NCBI RefSeq assembly: GCF_014650335.1
Contig: NZ_BMUT01000020.1
Location: 38,280 to 102,279, forward strand
Reading direction: 5' to 3'
Source of the DNA: Streptomyces hiroshimensis
GTDB lineage: Bacteria > Actinomycetota > Actinomycetes > Streptomycetales > Streptomycetaceae
DNA: 64,000 nt
A model generated the notes under the pieces. That model was not told the DNA's origin. It was given only the letters and a program-made list of their open reading frames with translations, and ran no database searches. Shown here piece after piece: positions 1-8,227 of this stretch; the first letter of the stretch is position 1; each line of letters begins with the position of its first letter. The translations under genes were made by a program, and so were the position numbers.

Positions 1-406
1 TGTGCGCGCCGGGCACGCGGAAGGTGTAGTCGTAGAGCACGAAGAGCGGGGCCACGGCGACCGGGCCGCCCTCGCCCTGCCACACGGGGTAGGGATCCTC
101 GGGGGTGGCGACGCCGAGGCTGCGGCACAGCTCCACCAGGTGCAGATATCGCGTCTCGCCACGCAGGTCGACAGGGTCCTGCGGGTGGGTCCACAGCTCG
201 TGATTGCCGGGCGCCCAGACCACTTTGGCGAATCGCTCGGCGAGCAGGCGCAGCGTCCATTCGATGTCCGCGTACTGCTCGCCGACATCGCCCGCGACAA
301 TGAGCCAGTCGTCGTCGCTCTCGGGCCGGAGCGTTTCGACGAGCGCGCGATTCTCTTTGTAGGCGACGTGCAGATCGCTGACGGCCAGCAGTTTTCCGTT
401 GGGCAC
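1..406 (-). CDS. Metallophosphoesterase, 3' end cut by window edge
   Basis: Calcineurin-like metallophosphoesterase; the visible part is the N-terminal 135 residues. Metal-binding motifs appear in family order: SDLH near residue 10, GDVGE near residue 47 and GNHE near residue 78. These match the D-x-H, G-D and G-N-H-[DE] signatures of the superfamily. The GTG start at 406-404 has an AAGGA Shine-Dalgarno sequence six bases upstream, so this start is well supported. The gene runs leftwards and diverges from the thioesterase gene at 693, with a repeat-bearing intergenic region between them. The substrate cannot be deduced from this part of the protein. Confidence 0.8.
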   Translation of the reverse strand, partial: MPNGKLLAVSDLHVAYKENRALVETLRPESDDDWLIVAGDVGEQYADIEWTLRLLAERFAKVVWAPGNHELWTHPQDPVDLRGETRYLHLVELCRSLGVATPEDPYPVWQGEGGPVAVAPLFVLYDYTFRVPGAH

Positions 407-412
407 TGTGTG

Positions 413-445
413 TCCTTCTCGAGTCCTTCTCGAGTCCTTCTCGAT
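413..445 (-). repeat. Three tandem 11-bp units, each carrying a Shine-Dalgarno core
   Basis: On the minus strand the unit CTCGAGAAGGA occurs three times in a row (the most distal copy has one mismatch). The copy nearest the gene supplies the ribosome-binding site of the metallophosphoesterase start at 406. The other two place spare GAAGGA motifs 11 and 22 bases further upstream. Confidence 0.85.
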
Positions 446-580
446 GAATCCTCTGTCCGAACCGGAACACCCCTGTGTTCCGGCGCACTTCGAGCCGGCA
501 CGACGTATGTCTGCGCCCTACAAGGGAACCTAATACGCCCAGGGTGCCCGAAGGAACCCCTACCGGCCACGAGCCTGTCT

Positions 581-628
581 CCAGGGCCCTCCTCCAGGGC
601 TTCCTCTAGGGCCTCCTCTAGGACCTCC
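581..628. repeat. Four imperfect 12-14 bp tandem units in the divergent intergenic region
   Basis: Units resembling CCAGGGCCCTCCT recur at about 581, 594, 608 and 620, with progressive decay. They lie in the 286-bp region between the divergent phosphoesterase and thioesterase genes, 65 bp upstream of the thioesterase start. No clear promoter consensus was seen in this region. Confidence 0.6.
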
Positions 629-692
629 CGACGTATCCTGCCCGGGACCCGAAAGGCAGCAACTGAACGGCTCCGAAGGGAAAAACAGCACG

Positions 693-1481
693 ATGACCCT
701 GTCCCCCACTGACAACCAAAAGTGGATTCGCCGATACCATCCCGCGCAGGACGCCCCGGTCCGCCTCGTGTGCCTGCCGCACGCCGGAGGGGCGGCGAGC
801 TATTTCTTCCCGGTGTCGAAGGCGCTCTCGCCTGCGGTCGACGTGCTCGCAGTCCAGTACCCCGGCCGGCAGGACCGGCGCGCGGACCCTTGCATCGAAA
901 ACCTGTCCGAGCTGGCGGACCTGACCACCGAGGCCCTCCTCCCCTGGACCGACCGCCCCCTGGCCCTCTTCGGCCACAGCATGGGCGCGACCCTGGCCTA
1001 CGAGGTCACGCTGCGCCTGGAGGAGCGGGGCATCAAGCCCACCGCCCTCTTCGTCTCCGGCCGCCGCGCCCCCTCCCGCCACCGCGACGAGACGGTGCAC
1101 CTGCGCGACGACGCGGGCCTGATCGAGGAGCTCCGCGTGCTGAGCGGCACCGACACCCAGATGCTGGACGACCGGGAGGTGCTGGAGATGGTCCTGCCGG
1201 CGCTCCGCGCCGACTACCGGGCGATAGAGACCCACCGCGCCCGCCCCGGCCTCCGAGTCGGCTGTCCCCTCCACGCACTGACCGGCGACAACGACCCCAA
1301 GGCCACCGTCGACGAGGTCCAGGACTGGGAGCACCACACCACCGCGCCCTTCGCGATCACCGTCCTCCCCGGCGGCCACTTCTACCTCAACGACCACAGC
1401 CGGGAGATCGTCGGCCTCATCTCGGACGGCATCGCCTCGGACGGCTTCACCTCCGGCGGCACCACGACCCCGGCCCGCTGA
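693..1481 (+). CDS. Type II thioesterase (alpha/beta hydrolase, GrsT-like)
   Basis: A 262-residue stand-alone thioesterase of the kind that clears misprimed acyl groups from carrier proteins of polyketide or non-ribosomal peptide synthases. The N-terminus shows the family hallmarks LVCLPHAGG (residues about 26-34) and QYPGRQDR. The nucleophile elbow GHSMG is near residue 96, an acidic residue in TGDND near 200 and the catalytic His in GGHFY near 229. The ATG start is preceded by GAAGGG about 12 bases upstream. No synthase genes lie in this window, so the partner cluster is either further left or elsewhere; type II thioesterases can act at a distance. Confidence 0.88.
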   Translation: MTLSPTDNQKWIRRYHPAQDAPVRLVCLPHAGGAASYFFPVSKALSPAVDVLAVQYPGRQDRRADPCIENLSELADLTTEALLPWTDRPLALFGHSMGATLAYEVTLRLEERGIKPTALFVSGRRAPSRHRDETVHLRDDAGLIEELRVLSGTDTQMLDDREVLEMVLPALRADYRAIETHRARPGLRVGCPLHALTGDNDPKATVDEVQDWEHHTTAPFAITVLPGGHFYLNDHSREIVGLISDGIASDGFTSGGTTTPAR

Positions 1482-1588
1482 CCTCCGAGGACTGCCCGGG
1501 ACCGCCGCTGACCACCGTGTACGGAGCACCCCTCCGGAGTGTGTAGACTTGGGCGCGCTGCTGAAGCCGGTTACGGATCAGGCAGCAT

Positions 1589-1662
1589 GCCGCCTTAGCT
1601 CAGTTGGCCAGAGCAACGCACTCGTAATGCGTAGGTCTCGGGTTCGAATCCCGAAGGCGGCT
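1589..1662 (+). tRNA. tRNA-Thr (anticodon CGT)
   Basis: Complete cloverleaf of 74 nt. The acceptor arms are GCCGCCT (1589-1595) and AGGCGGC (1655-1661), the anticodon loop is CTCGTAA with anticodon CGT reading ACG, and the T loop is TTCGAAT flanked by TCGGG/CCCGA. CCA is not encoded. The 3' part from 1621 onward is duplicated at 13514-13556, so this gene is the integration target of the adjacent island and its 3' half is supplied by the element. A possible -10 hexamer TAGACT lies at 1544-1549, without a convincing -35. Confidence 0.97.
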
Positions 1663-1663
1663 C
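1621..1663 (+). repeat. attL: 43-bp direct repeat within tRNA-Thr
   Basis: Identical over 43 bases to 13514-13556. It covers the anticodon loop to the 3' end of the tRNA. Identity stops at base 1620 (A versus G) and base 1664 (C versus A), which defines the crossover segment used by tRNA-targeting tyrosine integrases. Confidence 0.95.
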
Positions 1664-1669
1664 CGATGG

Positions 1670-1704
1670 AGCCCAGCCCAGACACTGTCTGAGCTGGGCT
1701 TTTC
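1670..1704 (+). terminator. Terminator downstream of tRNA-Thr, supplied by the island
   Basis: The hairpin has arms built on AGCCCAGC and GCTGGGCT with an inner CAGACA/TGTCTG stem, followed by TTTT. It lies just inside the element, so it is element DNA. A different hairpin with the same GCCCAG/CTGGGC base follows attR at 13562. Confidence 0.85.
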
Positions 1705-1708
1705 GGTT

Positions 1709-2953
1709 TTAGCGGATGCGCCGACGGCGCCGGGCGCGGGCGGCCCGCCGATCCGGGGTCTCAGTTCGGGTCTCAGTTGTGACTTCCGACACCGACTCCC
1801 CGGTCGGCCATAAGACATCCCCTATTCGCCGCATGGCGTCCTCACTAAGGGTGGATCGTCCCGTTACATACCGTCTCGTTTGGCTGATCTGAGTGTGCCG
1901 GAGGATCTCCATGATCGTGGGCATGTCCACACCCAGCTCGTTGAGGATCGTGGCGGTGGTGTGGCGGCTCCCGTCATAGAGACGTCGATCGCTGATCCCC
2001 GCCTCTTCGAGCAGCTCCTTGAACTCCTCCCAATCGTCCCGCGGATCGATCGGCCGGCCATCCGGCCGCGTGAAAACGGCCCCGCACTCCTGCCACAGCT
2101 CACCGGCCGCGGCCTTCTCCGCCTCCTGCTGTGCCCTGTGCTCGCGCAGGGCGGGGACGAAGGGGGGCGGGATCGGTACCGGCTGTTGGCTCTTCTTGGT
2201 CTTGGGCCGGGTGAAGACCAGACCACCCTCCTTGCGCTGCGGGCATGTGCTGGCGTGCCTCGTGCACGTCCTCGGGCAAGGCTTCGGACAGCCGCGCTTG
2301 TAGCCCTTGTGCACCGTGCAACCGGGCGGGCAGGGCTCGAAGTGGTGAAGGCGGGCGCCGCAGGCATGGGGATCTGTGCAGCCATGGCGCCAGGTGAGGC
2401 GCTGCAGCTGCCATCGGGGGTGGAAAAGCTCCCGCTCCAGGTCGACGTACGGCCACCGCAGCCCGAGCGTCTCGCCCTGCCGAAAACCGTTGCCGATGCC
2501 CACGACCCACCGCATGAAGGTGCGCCTCTTCGCCGCAGCCTGCAAGAAGGCCTTGACCTCCTCCTTCGAGAAGGGGTTCGCCTCGGTCTCATCGGCGCTC
2601 GGGGGATCCACGAGCGTGGCTACGTTCTCCCCGATCACGCGGCGCCGGTGCGCGATCTTCAGCGCCCGCGACAGGATCCGGTGCACTTTGAGCACGTGGG
2701 ACGGGGCGTGCCCCGCACCGAGCATGGCGGCGTAGGCCCGTTCCAAGTGCTCCGGCTGGAGCTTGTCGAGTCGGTGCTGCCCGAGGTTCGGGATGATGTC
2801 GTTACGGGTCTTGGACCAGTAGTCATCCAACGAGCGCGGCTTGAGCTTCAGGTTCGCGATGGTGGTCAGGTACGTATTCATCCACTGAGCCACCGTGGGC
2901 ACGCGGCCGGCCTTGGGAGCGCTCTTCATCCCCCGCCTGGCTCGCCGAATCAC
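1709..2953 (-). CDS. Tyrosine-type site-specific integrase, apparently N-terminally truncated
   Basis: A 414-residue recombinase expected to integrate the island at tRNA-Thr. A SAM-like core-binding domain (about 20-120) is followed by the catalytic domain, with box I as FRQGETLGLRW, the Lys of KTKKSQQPVPIP and box II as DGSRHTTAT. The nucleophile Tyr is in QTRRYVTG near the C-terminus. The usual HxxR histidine is replaced (DGSR). A Cys/His-rich insertion of about 60 residues (ten or more Cys, with CPPGC, GCPKPC and HASTCPQR) sits between boxes I and K, as in many actinomycete integrases. The arm-binding N-terminal domain normally preceding VPTVAQWM is missing. The GTG start lies where sequence on the other strand becomes an unrelated coding fragment, so a deletion junction is likely. 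An ATG at 2929 with a G-rich leader is an alternative start. Confidence 0.88.
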   Translation of the reverse strand: MIRRARRGMKSAPKAGRVPTVAQWMNTYLTTIANLKLKPRSLDDYWSKTRNDIIPNLGQHRLDKLQPEHLERAYAAMLGAGHAPSHVLKVHRILSRALKIAHRRRVIGENVATLVDPPSADETEANPFSKEEVKAFLQAAAKRRTFMRWVVGIGNGFRQGETLGLRWPYVDLERELFHPRWQLQRLTWRHGCTDPHACGARLHHFEPCPPGCTVHKGYKRGCPKPCPRTCTRHASTCPQRKEGGLVFTRPKTKKSQQPVPIPPPFVPALREHRAQQEAEKAAAGELWQECGAVFTRPDGRPIDPRDDWEEFKELLEEAGISDRRLYDGSRHTTATILNELGVDMPTIMEILRHTQISQTRRYVTGRSTLSEDAMRRIGDVLWPTGESVSEVTTETRTETPDRRAARARRRRRIR

Positions 2954-3029
2954 CGCTGGTGTCCAGGCCCGAGTGAACGGCCTGACCGCCTACCTGGAAC
3001 ACGGCCAGACGCCGGAAGCAGCGGCCTGA
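2943..3029 (+). pseudogene. C-terminal coding fragment at the integrase junction
   Basis: In frame from 2943 the plus strand reads RRITAGVQARVNGL, then TAYLEHGQTPEAAA and a TGA stop at 3027. The reading is protein-like with high G/C at third positions and ends exactly at the stop, but has no upstream body because the integrase gene occupies that sequence on the other strand. It is best explained as the tail of a gene whose front was removed when the island rearranged. Family not recognised. Confidence 0.35.
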
Positions 3030-3200
3030 CCACACCAGCGCCTATACGGGCTTCACCGCTCGCCTTCCGTGATCGGGGAGCCTGCATGCCGGTTCGCGCT
3101 CAGATCCATGTGGAGCGCCCGCCAAACCCGTCCCGTCTGTGCCGTGAGCTGCGTAAGCTGACGCTCAATCGGATCCAAGTAGGGGTGGGGGCACAGGCAA

Positions 3201-6200
3201 GTGGATCAGCGACTTCGCGATCTCGCAAAGGCGTCGCCGAACTTCGGTGATCTTTACGTTCACCAGCCGCTGCTGGCGTTGTACGGGTCGCAGGCCGAGC
3301 TGAACGTCTTCACCAATCCGAATGCGGCGTCCGTCAGCGCGCGTCAGTTCGGCGAGGTGCTTGCTGAGGAATTGGTGACACGCACCGGTACGCGGGTCGA
3401 GGGCACCCGCCAGGTGGACCGGCTCCATGCCCTTACCCGCATTGGTGCCCTGACACCGCCAGTACGCAACGCCATGGACACGCTCCGCCGCAGTGGCAAC
3501 GAAGCAGTCCACAACCACCTCTTCGACACAGCCGTTGCACTCGAGGCCGTTCGTCTGTGCTGGGAGCTCGGCGTCTTCTTCGACCGGGCTCTGACCGGCT
3601 CCCGTGCAGTTCGGGCCTTTGTACCACCTGCGCTTTCGCAGCTGAAGAACCCTGGAGAAACTGCCAAGCTCCGGGAAACACTCGACCATCAGAGGCAGAT
3701 CCTCGCCGATTCGCGAGTGAAGCTCAGCGACACCAGCGACCGGTTGGAGGCCGAGCACCGAGCCCGCACAGAGGCAGAGGCGCTCATGGTGAGCGCCCAG
3801 CAGGCGCAGTCGGCCCTAGCTGAGAAGCTAGAGCAGCTCCAGGCAGAGATCGCCTCGATGCGCACCACTCAGCGGGCGACGTACGAGAAGGAGCGCAAGC
3901 AGCCCCGACAGATTGCGGTTGCTGCTCGAGACGCGATCGTGGAGCGCGCCCGACGTCCTGCCCCGCTCAACGAGGTGCAGGCCCGTGTCCGCATCGACGC
4001 GATGCTGGAGGCGGCGGGCTGGAAGGTTCAGGACCGGAAAGACCTGAACATCAAGGCCAGTCGAGGTGTGGCCGTACGCGAGTTCACGCTTGCCACCGGC
4101 CGCGCGGACTACGTGCTGTATGTGGACGAGCAGATCGTGGGCGTCATCGAGGCCAAGCGAGAAGGGTCCCACCTGGGCAGCGCGCTCGCCCAGAACGAGC
4201 GATACGCCAACGGCGTCCATCGGGACTACCGGCTGGCTGTGTGGTCGCAGGCAGAGCCCTTCGCCTTCCGATATGCGACAACCGGCACTGAGACCTACTT
4301 CGTCAACCGTCTGGACCCCGAGGCTCGCTCCCGCGAGGTGTTTACCTTCCACAGGCCGGAAACGATCGCGGCCTGGATGGCGAGGGCTGAGAAGGCTGAC
4401 GAGGACCGCCAGCTGGGTCGGCTGAATCCCGAGGCACCCACCTTCCGAGCGGCCTTGCGCGACCGGATGCCGGTGTTGGAAAAGTACGGGCTGCGCGACG
4501 CCCAGCACGAAGCGATCACGAACCTGGAGCAGTCCCTCGCGTCAGATCGCCCCCGCGCACTGATCCAGATGGCAACTGGCGCGGGCAAGACGTACACAGC
4601 CGTTACCTCCACCCATCGGCTTCTCAAGCACGCCGGCGCCAAGCGCGTGCTGTTCCTGGTGGACCGGAACAACCTGGGCCGCCAGGCACTGGCCGAGTTC
4701 CGCCGCTACAAGACTCCCGATGAGGGCCGCATCCTCACGGACATCTACAACGTGGACCGGCTCGGCGCAGCTGGCATCCACGACACTTCGGCCGTAGTGG
4801 TCTGCACGATCCAGAAGATGTATGCCCTACTCAAGGGCGAGACTCTGGCAGACGACGACACAGCTGACGACATCAAGGACGCGCAGGAGGCCGAGGGCGG
4901 AGACCAGGCGTACCTGCTGGACCAGCCTGCCTCCGTGGAGTACCGGCCTGAGGTGCCGATCGAGGCGTTCGACTTGATCATCGTGGACGAGTGCCACCGG
5001 TCCATCTACGGGCTGTGGCGAGCAGTCCTGGACTACTTCGACGCCCATCTGGTCGGCCTGACGGCCACGCCCACACCCCAGACACGGGGCTTCTTCGACA
5101 ACAACATGGTGTCTGAATACACCTTCGAGCAGGCCGTCGCTGACGGCGTCAATGTCGACTTCGACATCGTCCGCCTCAACACCACCATTCGCGACAACGG
5201 TGGCGCGAAGATCGAGGCGGGTACGACCGTACGCATCCGCGATCGCAAGACCCGGGCTCAACGCTACGAGGAACTCGACAAGGACTTCGACTACACCACC
5301 AAGGAGCTGGGCCGCTCCGTCATCGCCGAGGATGAGATCCGCGCGGTCCTCACCACTTACAAGAACAATTGGCAGCGCTGGTTCCCCAACCGGGCCGACC
5401 TGCCCAAAACCTTGGTGTTCGCGGTCGGCGAGGACCACGCCGAAGAAGTACTGAAGCAGGTCAAGGAGGTCTTCGGGCGGGGCGACGACTTCGCCAAGAA
5501 GATCACGTACAAGTCGCGGAAGAACGGCGAGAACCCTGATGAGCTCATCAACGACCTACGCAATTCTTCCCGCCTCCGGGTCGCTGTCACCGTCGACATG
5601 ATCGCTACAGGCACGGACGTGAAGGCCTTGGAATGCGTGATCTTCCTGCGCTCGGTGAAGAGTCCGGTCCTGTTCGAGCAGATGAAGGGCCGCGGTGCCC
5701 GGTCCATCGACCCCGACGAGCTCCGTGCTGTCACTCCCGAAGCCGCCAAGGACGTAGCCAAGGACCGCTTCGTCCTCATCGATGCGGTCGGGGTCACAGA
5801 CTCACCGCTTGTCGACGCTCGCCCGTTGCTGCCAGCCGGCGACAAGCAGATTGCCCTGTCCAAACTGCTGGACAAGACCGGCACAAAGTCCATCACCACG
5901 GACGAGGCTGAAACTCTGGCCCGCCGCCTAGCCCGAGTTGACCGCCAGCTCGGTCAGGAAGAGCGAGACAAGCTTGAGGAGACCGCCAGCGGTACATCGC
6001 TGGCGGCTATCGCGCGGGCCATCGCCGACGCAGTGGACGTCGATCGTCAGGATGCAGCTCTGCGCGAAGGTGGCGAAAAGGCGGCCCGTAAATTGGTCAC
6101 GGACGCCATCGCACCGCTCACCGGCAACCCTGAGCTGCGCAAGCTGATCCTCGACATCCGTCACAAGCAGGACCTCACCTACGATGAGACCACCGAAGTC

Positions 6201-6800
6201 GAGATCTCCTCCCTCGTCGAGGTGCCGCGCGAGGAACGCGCGCGCAAGGAAATTGCAGAGTGGGGAGCACTACTCACCAAGGCCCAGCGTGACCAGAACG
6301 CAGCGATCCAAATCGCACTCGGTTCCGGCAGTGGACGTCGTTCGGTTGCTGAGAAGCGCGCTGCGCTCCGTGACCTCGTCGCCACGATCACGGTTGGCAA
6401 GCGCACTTGGACACCGACCATACTTTGGGGCCTCTACGAGGACCTCGGCCGCGCAGCATCCCATCCCAGCAGGGAAGCCGGTCTGGGCGACCTCATAGCC
6501 CTCATCCGCTACGAGCTGGGTGCGGACAGTGAGCTGCGCCCGTACCGTACCGTGGTTCACGAGCGCTTCCAGGGTTGGCTGCTGCGACAGGAGCAGGCGG
6601 GCGTGGAGTTCACCGAGGATCAGCTGCAGTGGCTGAAGCGAATCCGTGACGTGATCGCGAGCGATGTCGGCATCGAGTCGGCGGAACTTCAGATCGAACC
6701 GTTCACTGCATACGGCGGCCGCAGCGGTTTCGCCAATGCCTTCGGTGGTAAGAACAGGGCGCAAGAACTATTGGGCGAGCTGAATCAGGAACTGGCTTGA
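3201..6800 (+). CDS. hsdR: Type I restriction enzyme, R (motor/nuclease) subunit with DUF4145-like N-terminus
   Basis: A 1199-residue HsdR that translocates and cuts DNA when complexed with HsdM and HsdS. Residues about 1-150 resemble the DUF4145 domain found at the start of one HsdR subgroup, followed by a charged coiled coil (about 150-240). The PD-(D/E)XK nuclease shows GRADYVLYVD and EAK near 316. Helicase motifs follow: Walker A ATGAGKT near 457, DECH near 595, LTATP near 615, and TVDMIATGTDVK with QMKGRGAR for motifs V-VI. An EcoEI-type C-terminal domain ends the protein. The GTG start follows a G-rich leader. It is the first gene of an R-S-M operon; its stop overlaps the hsdS start. 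Confidence 0.95.
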   Translation: MDQRLRDLAKASPNFGDLYVHQPLLALYGSQAELNVFTNPNAASVSARQFGEVLAEELVTRTGTRVEGTRQVDRLHALTRIGALTPPVRNAMDTLRRSGNEAVHNHLFDTAVALEAVRLCWELGVFFDRALTGSRAVRAFVPPALSQLKNPGETAKLRETLDHQRQILADSRVKLSDTSDRLEAEHRARTEAEALMVSAQQAQSALAEKLEQLQAEIASMRTTQRATYEKERKQPRQIAVAARDAIVERARRPAPLNEVQARVRIDAMLEAAGWKVQDRKDLNIKASRGVAVREFTLATGRADYVLYVDEQIVGVIEAKREGSHLGSALAQNERYANGVHRDYRLAVWSQAEPFAFRYATTGTETYFVNRLDPEARSREVFTFHRPETIAAWMARAEKADEDRQLGRLNPEAPTFRAALRDRMPVLEKYGLRDAQHEAITNLEQSLASDRPRALIQMATGAGKTYTAVTSTHRLLKHAGAKRVLFLVDRNNLGRQALAEFRRYKTPDEGRILTDIYNVDRLGAAGIHDTSAVVVCTIQKMYALLKGETLADDDTADDIKDAQEAEGGDQAYLLDQPASVEYRPEVPIEAFDLIIVDECHRSIYGLWRAVLDYFDAHLVGLTATPTPQTRGFFDNNMVSEYTFEQAVADGVNVDFDIVRLNTTIRDNGGAKIEAGTTVRIRDRKTRAQRYEELDKDFDYTTKELGRSVIAEDEIRAVLTTYKNNWQRWFPNRADLPKTLVFAVGEDHAEEVLKQVKEVFGRGDDFAKKITYKSRKNGENPDELINDLRNSSRLRVAVTVDMIATGTDVKALECVIFLRSVKSPVLFEQMKGRGARSIDPDELRAVTPEAAKDVAKDRFVLIDAVGVTDSPLVDARPLLPAGDKQIALSKLLDKTGTKSITTDEAETLARRLARVDRQLGQEERDKLEETASGTSLAAIARAIADAVDVDRQDAALREGGEKAARKLVTDAIAPLTGNPELRKLILDIRHKQDLTYDETTEVEISSLVEVPREERARKEIAEWGALLTKAQRDQNAAIQIALGSGSGRRSVAEKRAALRDLVATITVGKRTWTPTILWGLYEDLGRAASHPSREAGLGDLIALIRYELGADSELRPYRTVVHERFQGWLLRQEQAGVEFTEDQLQWLKRIRDVIASDVGIESAELQIEPFTAYGGRSGFANAFGGKNRAQELLGELNQELA

Positions 6801-8227
6801 GAGGGACAGAACTTCCGGCGGGGTGGGCTTGGGTAACCCTCGATCAGGTCGCCGATGTCAGTGGGGGAATTCAGAAGCAGCAGAAGAGAAAGCCGGTCGA
6901 TAACGCCTATCCATTCCTCCGCGTTGCGAATGTGGGACGTGGCTCCCTGGACCTCTCGGATGTGCATCGGATTGAACTGTTCGAAGGGGAGTTGGAGCGG
7001 TTCCGTTTGCAGCGGGGCGATCTCTTGGTGGTCGAGGGAAATGGAAGCCCCGAGCAGATCGGGCGAGCCGCTGCGTGGCTTGGCGGCATCCCGGACGCTG
7101 TCCATCAGAACCACTTGATCCGAGTGCGTCCCGGTGGTGCTTTGCTGTGGCGCTATCTGGAGCTTGTCTGGAACTCTCCACTCGTTGCGGACCAGCTCTT
7201 GAGCGTGGCCCAATCCAGCAGCGGCTTGTACACGCTGAGCACATCAAAACTTAAGCGAGTTGAACTTCCGGTGCCGCCACTGGAAGAACAGCAGCGTATC
7301 GCCGAAGCCCTCGAAGTCCTCATCTCGCACTTGGACTCGGCGGTTTCTACCCTGGAGAGCTCTCGTCGCAGGCTCGAGGGACTCCGCAAGACGGTCTTCC
7401 TCGACCTTGTCCCTGAGGAACCTCCCGCTGACTGGTGCCGTGCCACCGTCGGAGAGGCCGGCACCGTGGAGCTGGGGCGGGCTCGACATCCGGATTGGCA
7501 CAATGGGCCGGAGATGCGCCCGTATTTGCGCGTCGCCAACGTCTTTGAGGACCGTATCGACGCTTCGGACGTAATGGAGATGGATTTCACCGGCCTGTTT
7601 GAGAGGTACAAGCTTCACGCTGGAGATGTGCTCCTGAACGAGGGGCAGAGCCCTCATCTCGTCGGGCGGCCTGCGCTGTATCGAGGGCATCCGGAAAACG
7701 TGGCCTTTACGAACAGCCTCCTCCGCTTTAAGGCGAATCCTGACGTTCTCCCTGAGTGGGCCCTTATGGTGTTTCGTAGGCACCTCCACGCCAGGCGCTT
7801 TATGCGCGAGGTGCGGATTACCACAAACATTGCCCACTTGTCTGCGAAGCGGCTGAAGGCGATCGAGTTCCCGATTCCGCCGCTGGAGGTTCAGAAGGAG
7901 CGAGTCGCGCGCTGTGATGAGCTTCTTTCCGGTCTTGCGGCAATTGATCGCGTAATCGATAGGAATTTCAAGCGAGCAAAGGCTCTCCGGAAGTCCCTCC
8001 TTCGCCGCGCGTTCAGCGGCGGACTTGTGGACCAGAATCCCACTGACGAACCAGCTTCCACGCTGCTGTCTCGCATTCAAGCTGAGCGCGTTGTGCCATC
8101 GAAGCCCAAGCGGACCCGGCGGGGCTCCACCACCCTCCGTGAGACGACCGCTGCAAAGTCGACGGCTCCCGCACCTGATCATTCCCCTGCCCCCGCCCTC
8201 TCTGTACAGCAGGAGCTTCCCCTGTGA
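6797..8227 (+). CDS. hsdS: Type I R-M specificity subunit
   Basis: A 476-residue HsdS that sets the recognition sequence of the complex. Two target-recognition domains each open with a conserved Trp-containing stretch (LPAGWAWVTL near residue 5, PADWCRATV near 210). Each ends in the conserved region VELPVPPLEEQQRIAEAL (about 153-170) or IEFPIPPLEVQKERVARC (about 355-372), followed by helices that form the spacer coiled coil. The TTG start overlaps the hsdR stop (TTGA), so translation is coupled. The last 60 residues are a Pro/Ala/Lys-rich tail. The two recognition domains are not alike, so a bipartite asymmetric site is expected; the bases cannot be read from the sequence. Confidence 0.95.
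   Translation: MRGTELPAGWAWVTLDQVADVSGGIQKQQKRKPVDNAYPFLRVANVGRGSLDLSDVHRIELFEGELERFRLQRGDLLVVEGNGSPEQIGRAAAWLGGIPDAVHQNHLIRVRPGGALLWRYLELVWNSPLVADQLLSVAQSSSGLYTLSTSKLKRVELPVPPLEEQQRIAEALEVLISHLDSAVSTLESSRRRLEGLRKTVFLDLVPEEPPADWCRATVGEAGTVELGRARHPDWHNGPEMRPYLRVANVFEDRIDASDVMEMDFTGLFERYKLHAGDVLLNEGQSPHLVGRPALYRGHPENVAFTNSLLRFKANPDVLPEWALMVFRRHLHARRFMREVRITTNIAHLSAKRLKAIEFPIPPLEVQKERVARCDELLSGLAAIDRVIDRNFKRAKALRKSLLRRAFSGGLVDQNPTDEPASTLLSRIQAERVVPSKPKRTRRGSTTLRETTAAKSTAPAPDHSPAPALSVQQELPL

Noticed and set aside
1544..1549. TAGACT as the tRNA promoter -10
   Set aside because: No -35 hexamer at 16-18 bp upstream, so it is mentioned only as a possibility.
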